NCBI RefSeq assembly: GCF_000292345.1
Contig: NZ_ALOU01000041.1
Coordinates: 1 to 64,000, forward strand
DNA length: 64,000 nucleotides
Source of the DNA: Cupriavidus sp. BIS7
Lineage (GTDB): Bacteria; Pseudomonadota; Gammaproteobacteria; Burkholderiales; Burkholderiaceae
Direction of reading: 5' to 3'
Shown: one piece after another, positions 38,682 to 47,806 of the stretch
How the letters are laid out: each line of letters begins with the position of its first letter
How positions within the stretch are numbered: position 1 is the stretch's first letter
Notes under the pieces: generated by a model
The model's database searches: none
What the model was told of the DNA's origin: nothing
What the model saw: only the letters and a program-made list of their open reading frames with translations
Translations under genes and position numbers: made by a program

Positions 38682-40577
38682 ATGGCGACCGGCAAAGGTG
38701 CGGCAGCTTCCGGCAAGGAAGGCAAGTCCCAACCGTTTCAGTTCGTGCCGGGGCCATTTGATCCAGCCTCATGGCTGGAGTGGTCCCGTCAGTGGGTACC
38801 CGAAGCCAACGGCGAGATGCCGGCTGGTTTTCCGGCAGGCATGGCCGGCGCGTTTCCCGGTGGATTCCCGGGTGGCGAGGCTTTCACCAAGGCATTCCAG
38901 AGCGCCTTCCAGGGTGCTGGCCTGAATGGCGCGGATGGCGTGAGTCGCGTAAAGATCGCGCCGACGCAGCTTGCCCACATCCAGCAACGCTATTTCAAGG
39001 ATTTCGCTGAACTCTGGCGCGAAATGGGTGAAGGCGCAGTTGCCGGCGGCACGCCTGCGGCCAACGGCGCCGCTGGTGATTCCGCCAGCCAGCGCCTGTC
39101 GGACCGGCGCTTTGCCAGCGCGGCCTGGCGCAACAATGCGGCATATCGATACACCGCCGCGTTTTACCTGCTGACCGCACGTGCGATGACCGAACTGGCC
39201 GATGCGGTCGAGGCCGACCCCAAGGTCCGCCAGCGCATTCGCTTCGCCGTGTCCCAGTGGGTGGACGCGATGTCGCCAGCCAACTTCCTGGCCACGAACC
39301 CCGATGCGCAGCAGCGCCTGATCGAATCGGGCGGCGAGTCGCTGCGCAGCGGCGTTCGCAACATGCTGGAAGACCTCGGCCGCGGCAAGATTTCGCAGAC
39401 CGACGAAACCGCCTTCGAAGTGGGCCGCAACGTCGCCGTGACCGAAGGTGCGGTGGTCTACGAGAACGAGTATTTCCAGCTTCTCCAGTACAAGCCGCTG
39501 ACGGACAAGGTCTACGCGCGACCGCTGTTGCTGGTGCCGCCGTGCATCAACAAGTTCTACATCCTCGATCTGCAGCCGGAAAGCTCGCTCGTGCGGCACG
39601 CTGTGGAACAGGGGCATACCGTGTTCCTGGTGTCGTGGCGCAACCCCGATGCCACGATGGCGGAGCGCACCTGGGACGACTATATCGAGCACGCGGCAAT
39701 CCGCGCGATCGAGGTGGCCCGTGACATCAGCGGCCAGGACAAGATCAACGTGCTGGGCTTCTGCGTGGGCGGCACGATCATCTCGACGGCGCTGGCCGTG
39801 CTTGCCGCGCGCGGCGAGCGTCCGGCCGCCAGCCTGACATTGCTGACCACGCTGCTCGACTTTACCGATACCGGCATCCTCGACGTGTTCGTCGACGAGT
39901 CTCACGTGCAATTGCGCGAAGCCACGCTCGGTGGAGGCGCCGGTGCCCCGTGCGGGCTGCTGCGCGGCGTGGAACTGGCCAATACGTTCTCGTTCCTGCG
40001 CCCGAACGACCTGGTCTGGAACTATGTCGTCGACAACTATCTGAAGGGCAACACGCCGGTGCCGTTCGATCTGCTGTTCTGGAACGGTGACGCGACCAAC
40101 CTGCCTGGCCCGTGGTACTGCTGGTACCTGCGCCACACCTACCTGCAGGATGAGCTGAAAGTGCCCGGAAAGCTCACGGTCTGCAATGCGCCGGTGGACC
40201 TGGGGACGATTGATATTCCGACGTACATCTACGGGTCACGTGAAGACCATATCGTGCCGTGGACCGCGGCCTATTCGTCTACCGCGCTGCTCGCCAACAA
40301 GCTGCGATTTGTGCTGGGGGCGTCCGGCCACATTGCCGGCGTGATCAATCCACCTGCCAAGAAGAAGCGCAGTCACTGGATCAATGACGCGCTGCCGGAG
40401 TCGGCCCATGACTGGCTGGCCGGCGCGCAGGAGCAGCCGGGTAGCTGGTGGCCGGACTGGATGGCGTGGCTTGGCAAGCAGGCCGGCCAGAAGCGTGAGG
40501 CGCCAGCCAGCTTCGGCAACGCCCACTACAAGGCCATTGAACCGGCGCCCGGACGCTACGTCAAACAACGCGCCTGA
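38682..40577 (+). CDS. phaC: Class I polyhydroxyalkanoate synthase
   Basis: 631-residue enzyme that polymerises 3-hydroxybutyryl-CoA to PHB on granule surfaces. The start MATGKGAAAS is the same as in C. necator PhaC (589 aa). The lipase-like box GFCVGG carries the catalytic Cys361; Asp522 (SREDHIVPW) and His550 (GASGHIAGV) complete the triad, with the 161- and 28-residue spacings of the necator enzyme. The extra length is a Gly/Phe/Pro/Ala-rich insertion at about residues 46-82 (from PAGFPAGMAGAFPGG). First gene of phaC-phaA-phaB. Confidence 0.97.
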   Translation: MATGKGAAASGKEGKSQPFQFVPGPFDPASWLEWSRQWVPEANGEMPAGFPAGMAGAFPGGFPGGEAFTKAFQSAFQGAGLNGADGVSRVKIAPTQLAHIQQRYFKDFAELWREMGEGAVAGGTPAANGAAGDSASQRLSDRRFASAAWRNNAAYRYTAAFYLLTARAMTELADAVEADPKVRQRIRFAVSQWVDAMSPANFLATNPDAQQRLIESGGESLRSGVRNMLEDLGRGKISQTDETAFEVGRNVAVTEGAVVYENEYFQLLQYKPLTDKVYARPLLLVPPCINKFYILDLQPESSLVRHAVEQGHTVFLVSWRNPDATMAERTWDDYIEHAAIRAIEVARDISGQDKINVLGFCVGGTIISTALAVLAARGERPAASLTLLTTLLDFTDTGILDVFVDESHVQLREATLGGGAGAPCGLLRGVELANTFSFLRPNDLVWNYVVDNYLKGNTPVPFDLLFWNGDATNLPGPWYCWYLRHTYLQDELKVPGKLTVCNAPVDLGTIDIPTYIYGSREDHIVPWTAAYSSTALLANKLRFVLGASGHIAGVINPPAKKKRSHWINDALPESAHDWLAGAQEQPGSWWPDWMAWLGKQAGQKREAPASFGNAHYKAIEPAPGRYVKQRA

Positions 40578-40587
40578 TTTTCCTGAG

Positions 40588-40611
40588 GGCCGGCCGCCAG
40601 CGGCGCCGGCC
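40588..40611 (+). other. Intercistronic hairpin phaC-phaA
   Basis: Arms GGCCGGC (40588-40594) and GCCGGCC (40605-40611) with a 10-base loop, no T-run. It could be an RNA processing or stability element that sets relative expression of phaC and phaA. Confidence 0.4.
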
Positions 40612-40661
40612 TGGTTTCGATCCGTTCCGTATTCGTATTCGCTTTCTCGAAAGGACCTCAA

Positions 40662-41843
40662 ATGACTGACATCGTCATCGTTTCCGCAGCCCGTACCGCA
40701 GTTGGCAAGTTTGGCGGTTCCCTGGCGAAGATCCCGGCACCGGAACTCGGCGCCATCGTGATCAAGGCCGCGCTGGAGCGCGCCGGCGTGAAGCCGGACC
40801 AGGTGAGTGAAGTGATCATGGGCCAGGTGTTGACGGCTGGCTCGGGCCAGAACCCGGCACGCCAGGCATCGCGCAAGGCGGGCCTGCCCGACATGGTGCC
40901 GGCCATGACCATCAACAAGGTGTGCGGCTCGGGCCTGAAGGCCGTGATGCTGGCTGCCAACGCGATTATGGCTGGCGAAGCGGAAATCGTCGTGGCCGGC
41001 GGCATGGAGAACATGAGCGCCGCGCCGCATGTGCTGCCGGGTTCGCGCGACGGTTTCCGCATGGGTGACACCAAGCTGGTCGACACGATGATCGTGGACG
41101 GCCTGTGGGACGTCTACAACCAGTACCACATGGGCATCACGGCCGAGAACGTGGCCAAGGAATACGGCATCACGCGTGAGGCGCAGGACGAATTCGCCGT
41201 TGCGTCCCAGAACAAGGCGGAAGCCGCCCAGAAGGCGGGCAAGTTCGACGAGGAGATCGTCCCGGTGCTGATTCCGCAGCGCAAGGGGGATCCGGTGGCC
41301 TTCAAGACCGACGAGTTCGTGCGCCAGGGCGCAACGCTGGACAACATGTCCGGCCTGAAGCCTGCCTTCGACAAGAACGGCACGGTCACGGCCGCCAACG
41401 CGTCGGGCCTGAACGACGGAGCCGCCGCCGTGGTGGTGATGTCGGCTGCCAAGGCACGCGAACTGGGTCTGACCCCGCTGGCGACGATCAAGGCCTACTC
41501 CAACGCCGGCGTTGACCCAGCGGTGATGGGCATGGGCCCGGTCCCGGCCAGCAAGCGCTGCCTGTCGCGCGCCGGCTGGGAGGTCAAGGATCTGGACCTG
41601 ATGGAAATCAACGAGGCATTTGCCGCGCAGGCGCTGGCAGTGCACAAGCAGATGGGCTGGGATCAGTCGAAGATCAACGTCAACGGCGGCGCAATCGCCA
41701 TCGGCCACCCGATCGGCGCATCGGGCTGCCGCATCCTGGTGACGCTGCTGCACGAGATGAAGCGCCGCGACTCCAAGAAGGGCCTGGCTTCGCTGTGTAT
41801 CGGCGGCGGCATGGGCGTGGCGCTGGCCGTTGAACGGAACTGA
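40662..41843 (+). CDS. phaA: Acetyl-CoA acetyltransferase (beta-ketothiolase)
   Basis: 393-residue thiolase that condenses two acetyl-CoA to acetoacetyl-CoA for PHB. The active-site Cys88 is in NKVCGSG; the second-half motifs are GHPIGASG (His near 349) and CIGGGMG (Cys near 379). Same length as C. necator PhaA. GAAAGGA precedes the ATG. Confidence 0.97.
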   Translation: MTDIVIVSAARTAVGKFGGSLAKIPAPELGAIVIKAALERAGVKPDQVSEVIMGQVLTAGSGQNPARQASRKAGLPDMVPAMTINKVCGSGLKAVMLAANAIMAGEAEIVVAGGMENMSAAPHVLPGSRDGFRMGDTKLVDTMIVDGLWDVYNQYHMGITAENVAKEYGITREAQDEFAVASQNKAEAAQKAGKFDEEIVPVLIPQRKGDPVAFKTDEFVRQGATLDNMSGLKPAFDKNGTVTAANASGLNDGAAAVVVMSAAKARELGLTPLATIKAYSNAGVDPAVMGMGPVPASKRCLSRAGWEVKDLDLMEINEAFAAQALAVHKQMGWDQSKINVNGGAIAIGHPIGASGCRILVTLLHEMKRRDSKKGLASLCIGGGMGVALAVERN

Positions 41844-41957
41844 GTGGGCGTCGTGCATTGAGGGGTGTGCCGGTGGCGGGTATCGATGTCGCTGCCGCCG
41901 GCTTCAATAACAAAGACCAAGGCTTCGACAGATCGAACGAGCCAACTAGGAGTGGAT

Positions 41958-42698
41958 ATGACTCAGCGCATTGCATATGTGACCGGCGGCATGGGCGGTA
42001 TCGGAACCGCGATTTGCCAGCGACTGGCCCGGGACGGTTTCAAGGTGGTCGCGGGCTGCGGCCCGAATTCGCCGCGCCGCGAGAAGTGGCTTGAACAGCA
42101 ACGCGCGCTCGGATTCGAATTCGTGGCGTCCGAAGGCAACGTGGCGGACTGGGATTCGACCAAGGCCGCGTTCGACAAGGTCAAGGCCGAAGTGGGCGAA
42201 GTTGACGTGCTGATCAACAACGCGGGCATCACGCGTGACGTGGTGTTCCGCAAGATGACGCGCGCCGACTGGGATGCCGTGATCGACACCAACCTGACGT
42301 CGCTGTTCAACGTGACCAAGCAGGTCATCGACGGCATGGCTGACCGCGGCTGGGGCCGCATCGTCAATATCTCGTCGGTGAACGGCCAGAAGGGGCAATT
42401 CGGGCAGACCAACTACTCGACCGCCAAGGCCGGCCTGCATGGCTTCACGATGGCGCTGGCACAGGAAGTGGCCACCAAGGGCGTGACCGTGAACACGGTG
42501 TCGCCGGGCTATATCGCCACGGATATGGTCAAGTCGATTCGCCAGGACGTGCTCGACAAGATCGTGGGCACCATTCCGGTCAAGCGCCTGGGCGCGCCCG
42601 AGGAAATCGCCTCGATCTGTGCCTGGCTGGCGTCGGAAGAGTCGGGCTTCTCCACTGGGGCGGACTTCTCGCTGAACGGCGGCCTTCACATGGGCTGA
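41958..42698 (+). CDS. phaB: NADPH-dependent acetoacetyl-CoA reductase
   Basis: 246-residue short-chain dehydrogenase that gives (R)-3-hydroxybutyryl-CoA for PhaC. Cofactor motif GGMGGIG at residue 10; catalytic Ser140, Tyr153 and Lys157 are all in place. Same length as C. necator PhaB1. The start at 41958 follows TAGGAGTGG; longer in-frame reading to 41865 is not conserved. Confidence 0.97.
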   Translation: MTQRIAYVTGGMGGIGTAICQRLARDGFKVVAGCGPNSPRREKWLEQQRALGFEFVASEGNVADWDSTKAAFDKVKAEVGEVDVLINNAGITRDVVFRKMTRADWDAVIDTNLTSLFNVTKQVIDGMADRGWGRIVNISSVNGQKGQFGQTNYSTAKAGLHGFTMALAQEVATKGVTVNTVSPGYIATDMVKSIRQDVLDKIVGTIPVKRLGAPEEIASICAWLASEESGFSTGADFSLNGGLHMG

Positions 42699-42790
42699 CC
42701 GAAGCTCGCGCGCCGGATGTGCCGTTGGTGCGGCGCATCCAGCGCGGTGCACAAGTCTGTCCACGAAGCTGTCATCGGCTGGTGCCTCTG

Positions 42791-42841
42791 GCGGGCGGCG
42801 CGTGCGCATCGGTGCGCGCGTACCGCCCGCCTTGCTATTTT
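42791..42841 (+). terminator. phaCAB terminator
   Basis: Outer arms GCGGGCGG (42791-42798) and CCGCCCGC (42823-42830), with inner complementary CGCGTGCGCA/TGCGCGCG, followed by CTTGCTATTTT. Confidence 0.75.
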
Positions 42842-42981
42842 CGTGCGGTTTTGCTGCGGGTTTTCCTTAAACCTTGCCGTCTTTCCATAGTGCTTTGTTG
42901 AGCATAGAATCAGGGCAACGGCGCAACCGGCACCAAAGTAGAGCGCTTCGGCTGGGTCTGGTCCGGTTGCATCTTGCGCAG

Positions 42982-42999
42982 TGCACCGCATGCGGTGCA
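42982..42999. promoter_or_regulatory. 18-bp perfect palindrome upstream of phaR
   Basis: TGCACCGCATGCGGTGCA is its own reverse complement and sits 72 bp before the phaR ATG. GTTGC lies 13 bases to the left and GCAAC 3 bases to the right, adding an outer inverted pair. PhaR is known to repress its own gene and binds TGC/GCA-type sites in relatives, so this is a candidate operator. Confidence 0.55.
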
Positions 43000-43071
43000 G
43001 CAGCAACTAGCGATGGCGCAGCAGCGGATGCCGGAAGACGGCGTCAGCGACGACAAAAGGATAGGGCACCG

Positions 43072-43623
43072 ATGGCCACGAGCAAAAAAGGCGCAGAGCG
43101 ACTGATCAAGAAATACCCCAATCGCCGGCTCTACGATACGCAGACCAGTACCTACATCACGCTTGCGGACGTGAAGCAGCTGGTCATGGACAACGAGGAA
43201 TTCAAGGTTGTCGACGCGAAGTCAGGCGAGGAACTCACGCGCAGCATCCTCCTGCAGATCATCCTTGAAGAGGAAACCGGTGGCGTGCCGATGTTCTCGA
43301 GCGCAATGCTCTCGCAGATCATCCGTTTCTATGGCCACGCGATGCAGGGCATGATGGGCACCTACCTGGAAAAGAACATCCAGGCGTTCATCGACATCCA
43401 GAACAAGCTGGCCGAAAATTCCAAGGGCCTGTACGCGGGCGAGGCGTTCAGCCCGGACATGTGGTCCCAGTTCATGAACCTGCAGGGGCCGATGATGCAG
43501 GGCATGATGAGCAACTACATCGAACAGAGCAAGAACCTGTTCGTGCAGATGCAGGAACAGATGCAGAACCAGGCCAAGAGCATGTTCGGCACGTTCCCGT
43601 TCAACCAGCCGGACAAGAAGTAA
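43072..43623 (+). CDS. phaR: PHB-responsive repressor PhaR
   Basis: 183 residues. The PHB/PHA accumulation regulator DNA-binding domain fills residues 1-65 (LIKKYPNRRLYDTQTSTYITL). A PHB-binding domain follows, and the C-terminal part is Met/Gln-rich. It binds PHB granules and, when PHB is absent, represses phasin genes and itself. Same length as in C. necator. AAAAGGATAGGG precedes the ATG. Confidence 0.96.
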   Translation: MATSKKGAERLIKKYPNRRLYDTQTSTYITLADVKQLVMDNEEFKVVDAKSGEELTRSILLQIILEEETGGVPMFSSAMLSQIIRFYGHAMQGMMGTYLEKNIQAFIDIQNKLAENSKGLYAGEAFSPDMWSQFMNLQGPMMQGMMSNYIEQSKNLFVQMQEQMQNQAKSMFGTFPFNQPDKK

Positions 43624-43820
43624 GCGTCAGGCAGGTTTGCGCTTGCCGCGCGGCGCCAGGAAAGTGGCGTCACAACCACGGACTGTTGTGAAAGCGTGGC
43701 AGATTTCCACATTCGTGCGGCATTGTCGTTGATGCAGTGAATCGGGCGAGAGGGCATGGTCCAATTGATCATGCCCTGGCTGTTCAGGGTTTCTGACTGG
43801 CCATTACCTCTCATCGCCCG

Positions 43821-44204
43821 ATGGAAAACTTCAGACTCCAACCCCAACCGTTTGCATTCGACGTCTACACGCAGCTTGGCCAGGTGCAACGTGACATTGG
43901 TTCGCTTACCGCGAACCAGCAGGCCATGGCGGAGCAGCTTCGACAGCACGAAGTGCAAATGCGGGATTCCGAGTCGCGGATCATCCACGCGCTGAACCAG
44001 TTCGAGGTTCGCGTTACGGCCAGGATTGACAAGGTAGAGTCCGATCTTTCCGAGCGCATCCAGTCAACCGAGAGCAATCTCTCTACGCTGAGGGACCGCG
44101 TCAGCCGGGCATTCTGGGCAACTGCCGGCGGCGGGGTCGTGCTGGGCATGGCCCTGGGCTGGAAGCCGATTCTTGGCAGGGTCGCCAGTTTTCTGGGGGC
44201 GTGA
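43821..44204 (+). CDS. Small coiled-coil protein with C-terminal membrane helix
   Basis: 127 residues. Residues about 15-95 are a coiled coil with heptad-spaced hydrophobics (RIDKVESDLSERIQSTESNL); a single membrane segment near 98-116 (WATAGGGVVLGMALGW) follows. The N-terminal MENFRLQPQPFAFDVYTQLG is soluble. No clear ribosome site. It stands alone between phaR and rimO; function unknown. Its plan mirrors the gene at 6369-6749. Confidence 0.72.
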   Translation: MENFRLQPQPFAFDVYTQLGQVQRDIGSLTANQQAMAEQLRQHEVQMRDSESRIIHALNQFEVRVTARIDKVESDLSERIQSTESNLSTLRDRVSRAFWATAGGGVVLGMALGWKPILGRVASFLGA

Positions 44205-44387
44205 TGCGGCTTCGGCACAGAATGAGGCCCGCAAACGGATACGCGCGAATATCGCTTGCTCAGGGTAAAATCGCGGTCTTTCATGGCAATGACGGCGCCC
44301 GGCAGGCTCGCCGGATGCCCTTAGCCCAGCGCGGCGCGCCACCGGGGACGGTCGGACGCGTCCAGATCCCCATACTTGCGGTGCCCC

Positions 44388-45758
44388 ATGTCGTCTGAAA
44401 CCAATCTGTCCAATCCGCCGAAAGTCGGCTTTGTGTCACTCGGCTGTCCGAAGGCCCTGGTCGACTCCGAGCAGATCATTACCCAGCTCCGCGCCGAGGG
44501 GTATTCGATCAGCGGCACGTATGACGGCGCCGACCTCGTGGTCGTCAATACTTGCGGCTTTATAGACGAGGCCGTGCAGGAAAGCCTGGACGCCATCGGC
44601 GAGGCGCTGACCGAAAACGGCAAGGTAATCGTGACCGGATGCCTGGGCGCCAAGAAGGATGCGGCGGGGCACGACATCGTGACTTCGGTTCACCCGAAGG
44701 TGCTGGCCGTGACCGGGCCGCACGCGCTCGGTGAAGTGATGCAGGCTGTGCACACACACCTGCCCAAGCCGCATGACCCGTTTACCGATCTGGTTCCTGC
44801 CGCCGGCATCAAGCTGACGCCGAAGCACTATGCCTACCTGAAGATTTCGGAAGGGTGCAACCACCGCTGCTCGTTCTGCATCATCCCGTCGATGCGTGGG
44901 GACCTCGTCTCGCGCCCGGTGGCGGAGGTCATGCTCGAGGCCGAGAACCTGTTCAAGTCCGGCGTCAAGGAACTGCTCGTGATCTCGCAGGACACCAGCG
45001 CCTATGGTGTGGACGTCAAGTACCGCACAGGCTTCTGGAACGGGCGCCCGCTCAAGACGCGCATGACCGAGCTGGTGGCAGCGCTGGGCGAACTGGCCAG
45101 CCAGTACGGCGCATGGGTGCGCCTGCACTATGTCTACCCGTATCCGCACGTGGACGAGATCATCCCGTTGATGAACCAGGGCAACGTGCTGCCGTATCTG
45201 GATGTGCCGCTGCAACACGCGCACCCGGATGTGCTCAAGCGCATGAAGCGTCCTGCCAATGCCGAGAAGACGCTCGACCGCATTCGCGCGTGGCGCGAAG
45301 TCTGCCCCGAGCTGACAATCCGCAGCACCTTCATTGCCGGTTTCCCGGGTGAGACTGAAGAGGAGTTCCAGACGCTGCTGGACTTCATCGCCGAAGCCGA
45401 GCTTGACCGCGTCGGCTGCTTCGCCTATTCCCCGGTGGAAGGGGCTACGGCCAACGACTTGCCTGGCGCGCTGCCCGACGAAGTACGCGAAGAGCGCCGT
45501 GCCCGTTTCATGGAAGTGGCAGAGGAAGTGTCCGCGCGACGCCTGCAACGCAAGGTGGGCCAGACGCTGCGCGTGCTTGTGGACGAAATCAATCAGGATG
45601 GCGGCATTGGCCGGTCGTCGGCCGATGCACCGGAAATTGACGGGCTGGTCTATATCGATCCCGCCGCAAAGCCGTCGCAGCGTTACAAGACCGGCGATTT
45701 CGTCAATGTGAAGATTACTGGCGCCGATGGCCATGATCTCTGGGGTGAAGTGGCGTAA
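44388..45758 (+). CDS. rimO: Ribosomal protein S12 methylthiotransferase RimO
   Basis: 456-residue radical-SAM enzyme that methylthiolates Asp88 (E. coli numbering) of ribosomal protein S12. The N-terminal MTTase domain cysteines are in [16 protein letters not shown] and TGCLGA; the radical-SAM motif is [10 protein letters not shown]; a TRAM domain lies at the C-terminus. ATG at 44388 is preferred to an in-frame TTG at 44376. Ribosome site not obvious. Confidence 0.96.
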   Translation: MSSETNLSNPPKVGFVSLGCPKALVDSEQIITQLRAEGYSISGTYDGADLVVVNTCGFIDEAVQESLDAIGEALTENGKVIVTGCLGAKKDAAGHDIVTSVHPKVLAVTGPHALGEVMQAVHTHLPKPHDPFTDLVPAAGIKLTPKHYAYLKISEGCNHRCSFCIIPSMRGDLVSRPVAEVMLEAENLFKSGVKELLVISQDTSAYGVDVKYRTGFWNGRPLKTRMTELVAALGELASQYGAWVRLHYVYPYPHVDEIIPLMNQGNVLPYLDVPLQHAHPDVLKRMKRPANAEKTLDRIRAWREVCPELTIRSTFIAGFPGETEEEFQTLLDFIAEAELDRVGCFAYSPVEGATANDLPGALPDEVREERRARFMEVAEEVSARRLQRKVGQTLRVLVDEINQDGGIGRSSADAPEIDGLVYIDPAAKPSQRYKTGDFVNVKITGADGHDLWGEVA

Positions 45759-45781
45759 GCCGTACTTGTTCGGGCAATTAG

Positions 45782-45834
45782 GTAAAAATACGTAAAAGTA
45801 CGGTCGTTCGTTTCCCCGGGGTCGGGTCTATACT
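45782..45834 (+). promoter_or_regulatory. bktB promoter region with tandem AT-rich repeat
   Basis: Two head-to-tail 10-bp units GTAAAAATAC and GTAAAAGTAC (45782-45801, one mismatch) lie upstream of a TATACT -10 candidate (45829-45834), 34 bases before the bktB ATG. The -35 is not clear, so the repeat may be an activator or repressor site or an UP-like element. Confidence 0.45.
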
Positions 45835-45867
45835 GTGCACCGCAACATGAACGCATGGAGACAAGAC

Positions 45868-47052
45868 ATGACGCGTGAAGTAGTAGTTGTCAGCGGTGTG
45901 CGCACCGCCATCGGTACCTTCGGCGGTAGCCTGAAGGATCTGGCCCCGACGGAACTGGGTGCGCTGGTAGTGCGCGAGGCGCTCGCGCGCGCTGGCGTAT
46001 CGGGCGACGACGTGGGTCACGTGGTGTTCGGCAACGTGATTCAGACCGAACCCAAGGATATGTACATGGGCCGCGTGGCGGCCGTGAACGGCGGCGTATC
46101 GATCAACGCCCCGGCGCTGACCGTCAACCGTCTGTGCGGCTCGGGCCTGCAGGCGGTCATCAGCGCGTCGCAGTCGATTCTGCTCGGCGATACCAATGTG
46201 GCAATTGGCGGCGGCGCGGAAAGCATGAGCCGCGCGCCGTACCTGGCGCCGATGGCGCGCTGGGGCGCGCGCATGGGCGATGCCAAGCTGATCGACATGA
46301 TGCTCGGTGCGCTGCACGACCCGTTCCACACGATCCACATGGGCGTGACGGCGGAGAACGTCGCCAAGGAATACGACATCTCGCGCCAGCAGCAGGACGA
46401 AGCCGCGCTGGAATCGCATCGCCGCGCTTCCGCCGCCATCAAGGCCGGCTACTTCAAGGACCAGATCGTTCCGGTCACGCTGAAGTCGCGCAAGGGTGAC
46501 GTCGTGTTCGATACCGATGAGCACGTGCGCCACGACGCCACGATGGACGACATGACCAAGCTCAAGCCGGTATTCATCAAGGAGAACGGCACGGTCACCG
46601 CTGGCAACGCCTCGGGCCTCAACGACGCCGCTGCGGCCCTGGTGCTGATGGAGCGTGCCGAAGCCGAGCGCCGTGGCCTGAAGCCGCTGGCACGCCTGGT
46701 GTCGTACGGTCACGCAGGTGTCGATCCCAAGACGATGGGTATTGGTCCGGTCCCCGCAACGAAGATTGCGCTGGAACGTGCCGGCCTGTCGGTCAAGGAT
46801 CTCGACGTGATCGAGGCCAACGAGGCGTTTGCCGCGCAAGCCTGTGCGGTGACCAAGGCGCTGGGCCTGGATCCGGCAAAGGTCAACGCGAACGGTTCGG
46901 GCATTTCGCTGGGCCACCCGATCGGCGCCACCGGCGCGCTCATCACCGTCAAGGCCGTGCACGAACTGCAACGCGTGCAGGGCCGTTACGCACTGGTGAC
47001 GATGTGCATCGGCGGTGGCCAGGGCATTGCGGCGATCTTCGAGCGTGTTTAA
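45868..47052 (+). CDS. bktB: Beta-ketothiolase BktB
   Basis: 394-residue thiolase closely resembling C. necator BktB (MTREVVVVSGVRTAIGTFGGS start, same length). Active-site Cys90 in NRLCGSG, and GHPIGATG and CIGGGQG in the second half. BktB accepts propionyl-CoA and longer substrates and so allows 3-hydroxyvalerate copolymers. The start at 45868 follows GGAGAC. Its place after rimO matches the C. necator order. Confidence 0.96.
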   Translation: MTREVVVVSGVRTAIGTFGGSLKDLAPTELGALVVREALARAGVSGDDVGHVVFGNVIQTEPKDMYMGRVAAVNGGVSINAPALTVNRLCGSGLQAVISASQSILLGDTNVAIGGGAESMSRAPYLAPMARWGARMGDAKLIDMMLGALHDPFHTIHMGVTAENVAKEYDISRQQQDEAALESHRRASAAIKAGYFKDQIVPVTLKSRKGDVVFDTDEHVRHDATMDDMTKLKPVFIKENGTVTAGNASGLNDAAAALVLMERAEAERRGLKPLARLVSYGHAGVDPKTMGIGPVPATKIALERAGLSVKDLDVIEANEAFAAQACAVTKALGLDPAKVNANGSGISLGHPIGATGALITVKAVHELQRVQGRYALVTMCIGGGQGIAAIFERV

Positions 47053-47088
47053 AGTCTCGGGCGTTAATCCCGCCTGAGGTAATCCGCC

Positions 47089-47721
47089 TTGTTCCGTCCT
47101 GTCCTGCTGTGCCTGATGATCACCGCGACGCTGTCGCTTCCGTTCGCCGCTCGCGCGGCTGACGGAACGGCAGACGGTACAGCGCTGACGACAGGCCCGG
47201 CGGCGGACGGGCAAGACGGCGCCTTGGGCATCAACGAGGCGATTCGCGCCGGTGAGGCCAGGCGCGGCGCCTCGTTGTCCACCGGACCTGTTGGCCCATT
47301 GGCGCCACGTCCTGAATACGCGAAGTATCCGGTCTACACCGGAACGATTGGCGACAAGCCCGTGCGGCTTCGCGTGGCTCCCAAGACCGATACGCGCGAC
47401 AGCCTGCAAGGCGAGTACACGATCGGCGATGCCAAGGGCGTACGGCTGCTATCCGGCGAGTGGGAGAATGGCAGCTTCCTGATGGAAGAATCCGATGACG
47501 GCACGCGTGTGTCCGGCAATTGGGAAGGGCAGATCGATCAGCAAGGCGCGGTGCAGGGCACCTGGACTGACGCAGTCCACCCGGACATCGTCCTGCCGTT
47601 CCATATTCGGCCGCTCGGAGGCAACCTGGTGATTCCACCGTTCGATATGCGCCCGGCCAGCGGCGTAACCTCCGCCCCGCCTCCGCCCAGATCGTCGATT
47701 ACGACCGACAAGCCTCGATAG
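47089..47721 (+). CDS. Secreted hypothetical protein
   Basis: 210 residues. A signal peptide ends at ARAADG (about residue 24). The mature part has a low-complexity Gly/Ala/Thr segment, then a region of short strand-like repeats (KPVRLRVAPKTDTRDSLQGEY, then GEWENGSFLMEES and GNWEGQIDQQGAVQGTW) and a proline-rich end. The start is a TTG with TGAGGT upstream. No family recognised; probably periplasmic. Confidence 0.75.
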   Translation: MFRPVLLCLMITATLSLPFAARAADGTADGTALTTGPAADGQDGALGINEAIRAGEARRGASLSTGPVGPLAPRPEYAKYPVYTGTIGDKPVRLRVAPKTDTRDSLQGEYTIGDAKGVRLLSGEWENGSFLMEESDDGTRVSGNWEGQIDQQGAVQGTWTDAVHPDIVLPFHIRPLGGNLVIPPFDMRPASGVTSAPPPPRSSITTDKPR

Positions 47722-47730
47722 GCTCAAACC

Positions 47731-47747
47731 GCCACGCGTAGCGTGGC
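47731..47747 (+). terminator. Short hairpin before metC
   Basis: GCCACGC-GTA-GCGTGGC, followed by a T-poor stretch and then ATTT; may end the upstream gene. Confidence 0.4.
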
Positions 47748-47806
47748 TGTGCTGGCATTTGCTGGTAAGCTCGAACGCCTGATTCGACTTTTCCAGGGAA
47801 ATCGCC

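Larger units (their letters stand above)
42699..43071 (+). promoter_or_regulatory. phaB-phaR intergenic region
   Basis: 373 bp with no gene. It contains the phaCAB terminator (42791-42841), an AT-richer segment near 42885-42910 that could hold the phaR promoter, and a cluster of TGC/GCA motifs around a perfect 18-bp palindrome (42982-42999) ahead of phaR. Confidence 0.6.
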
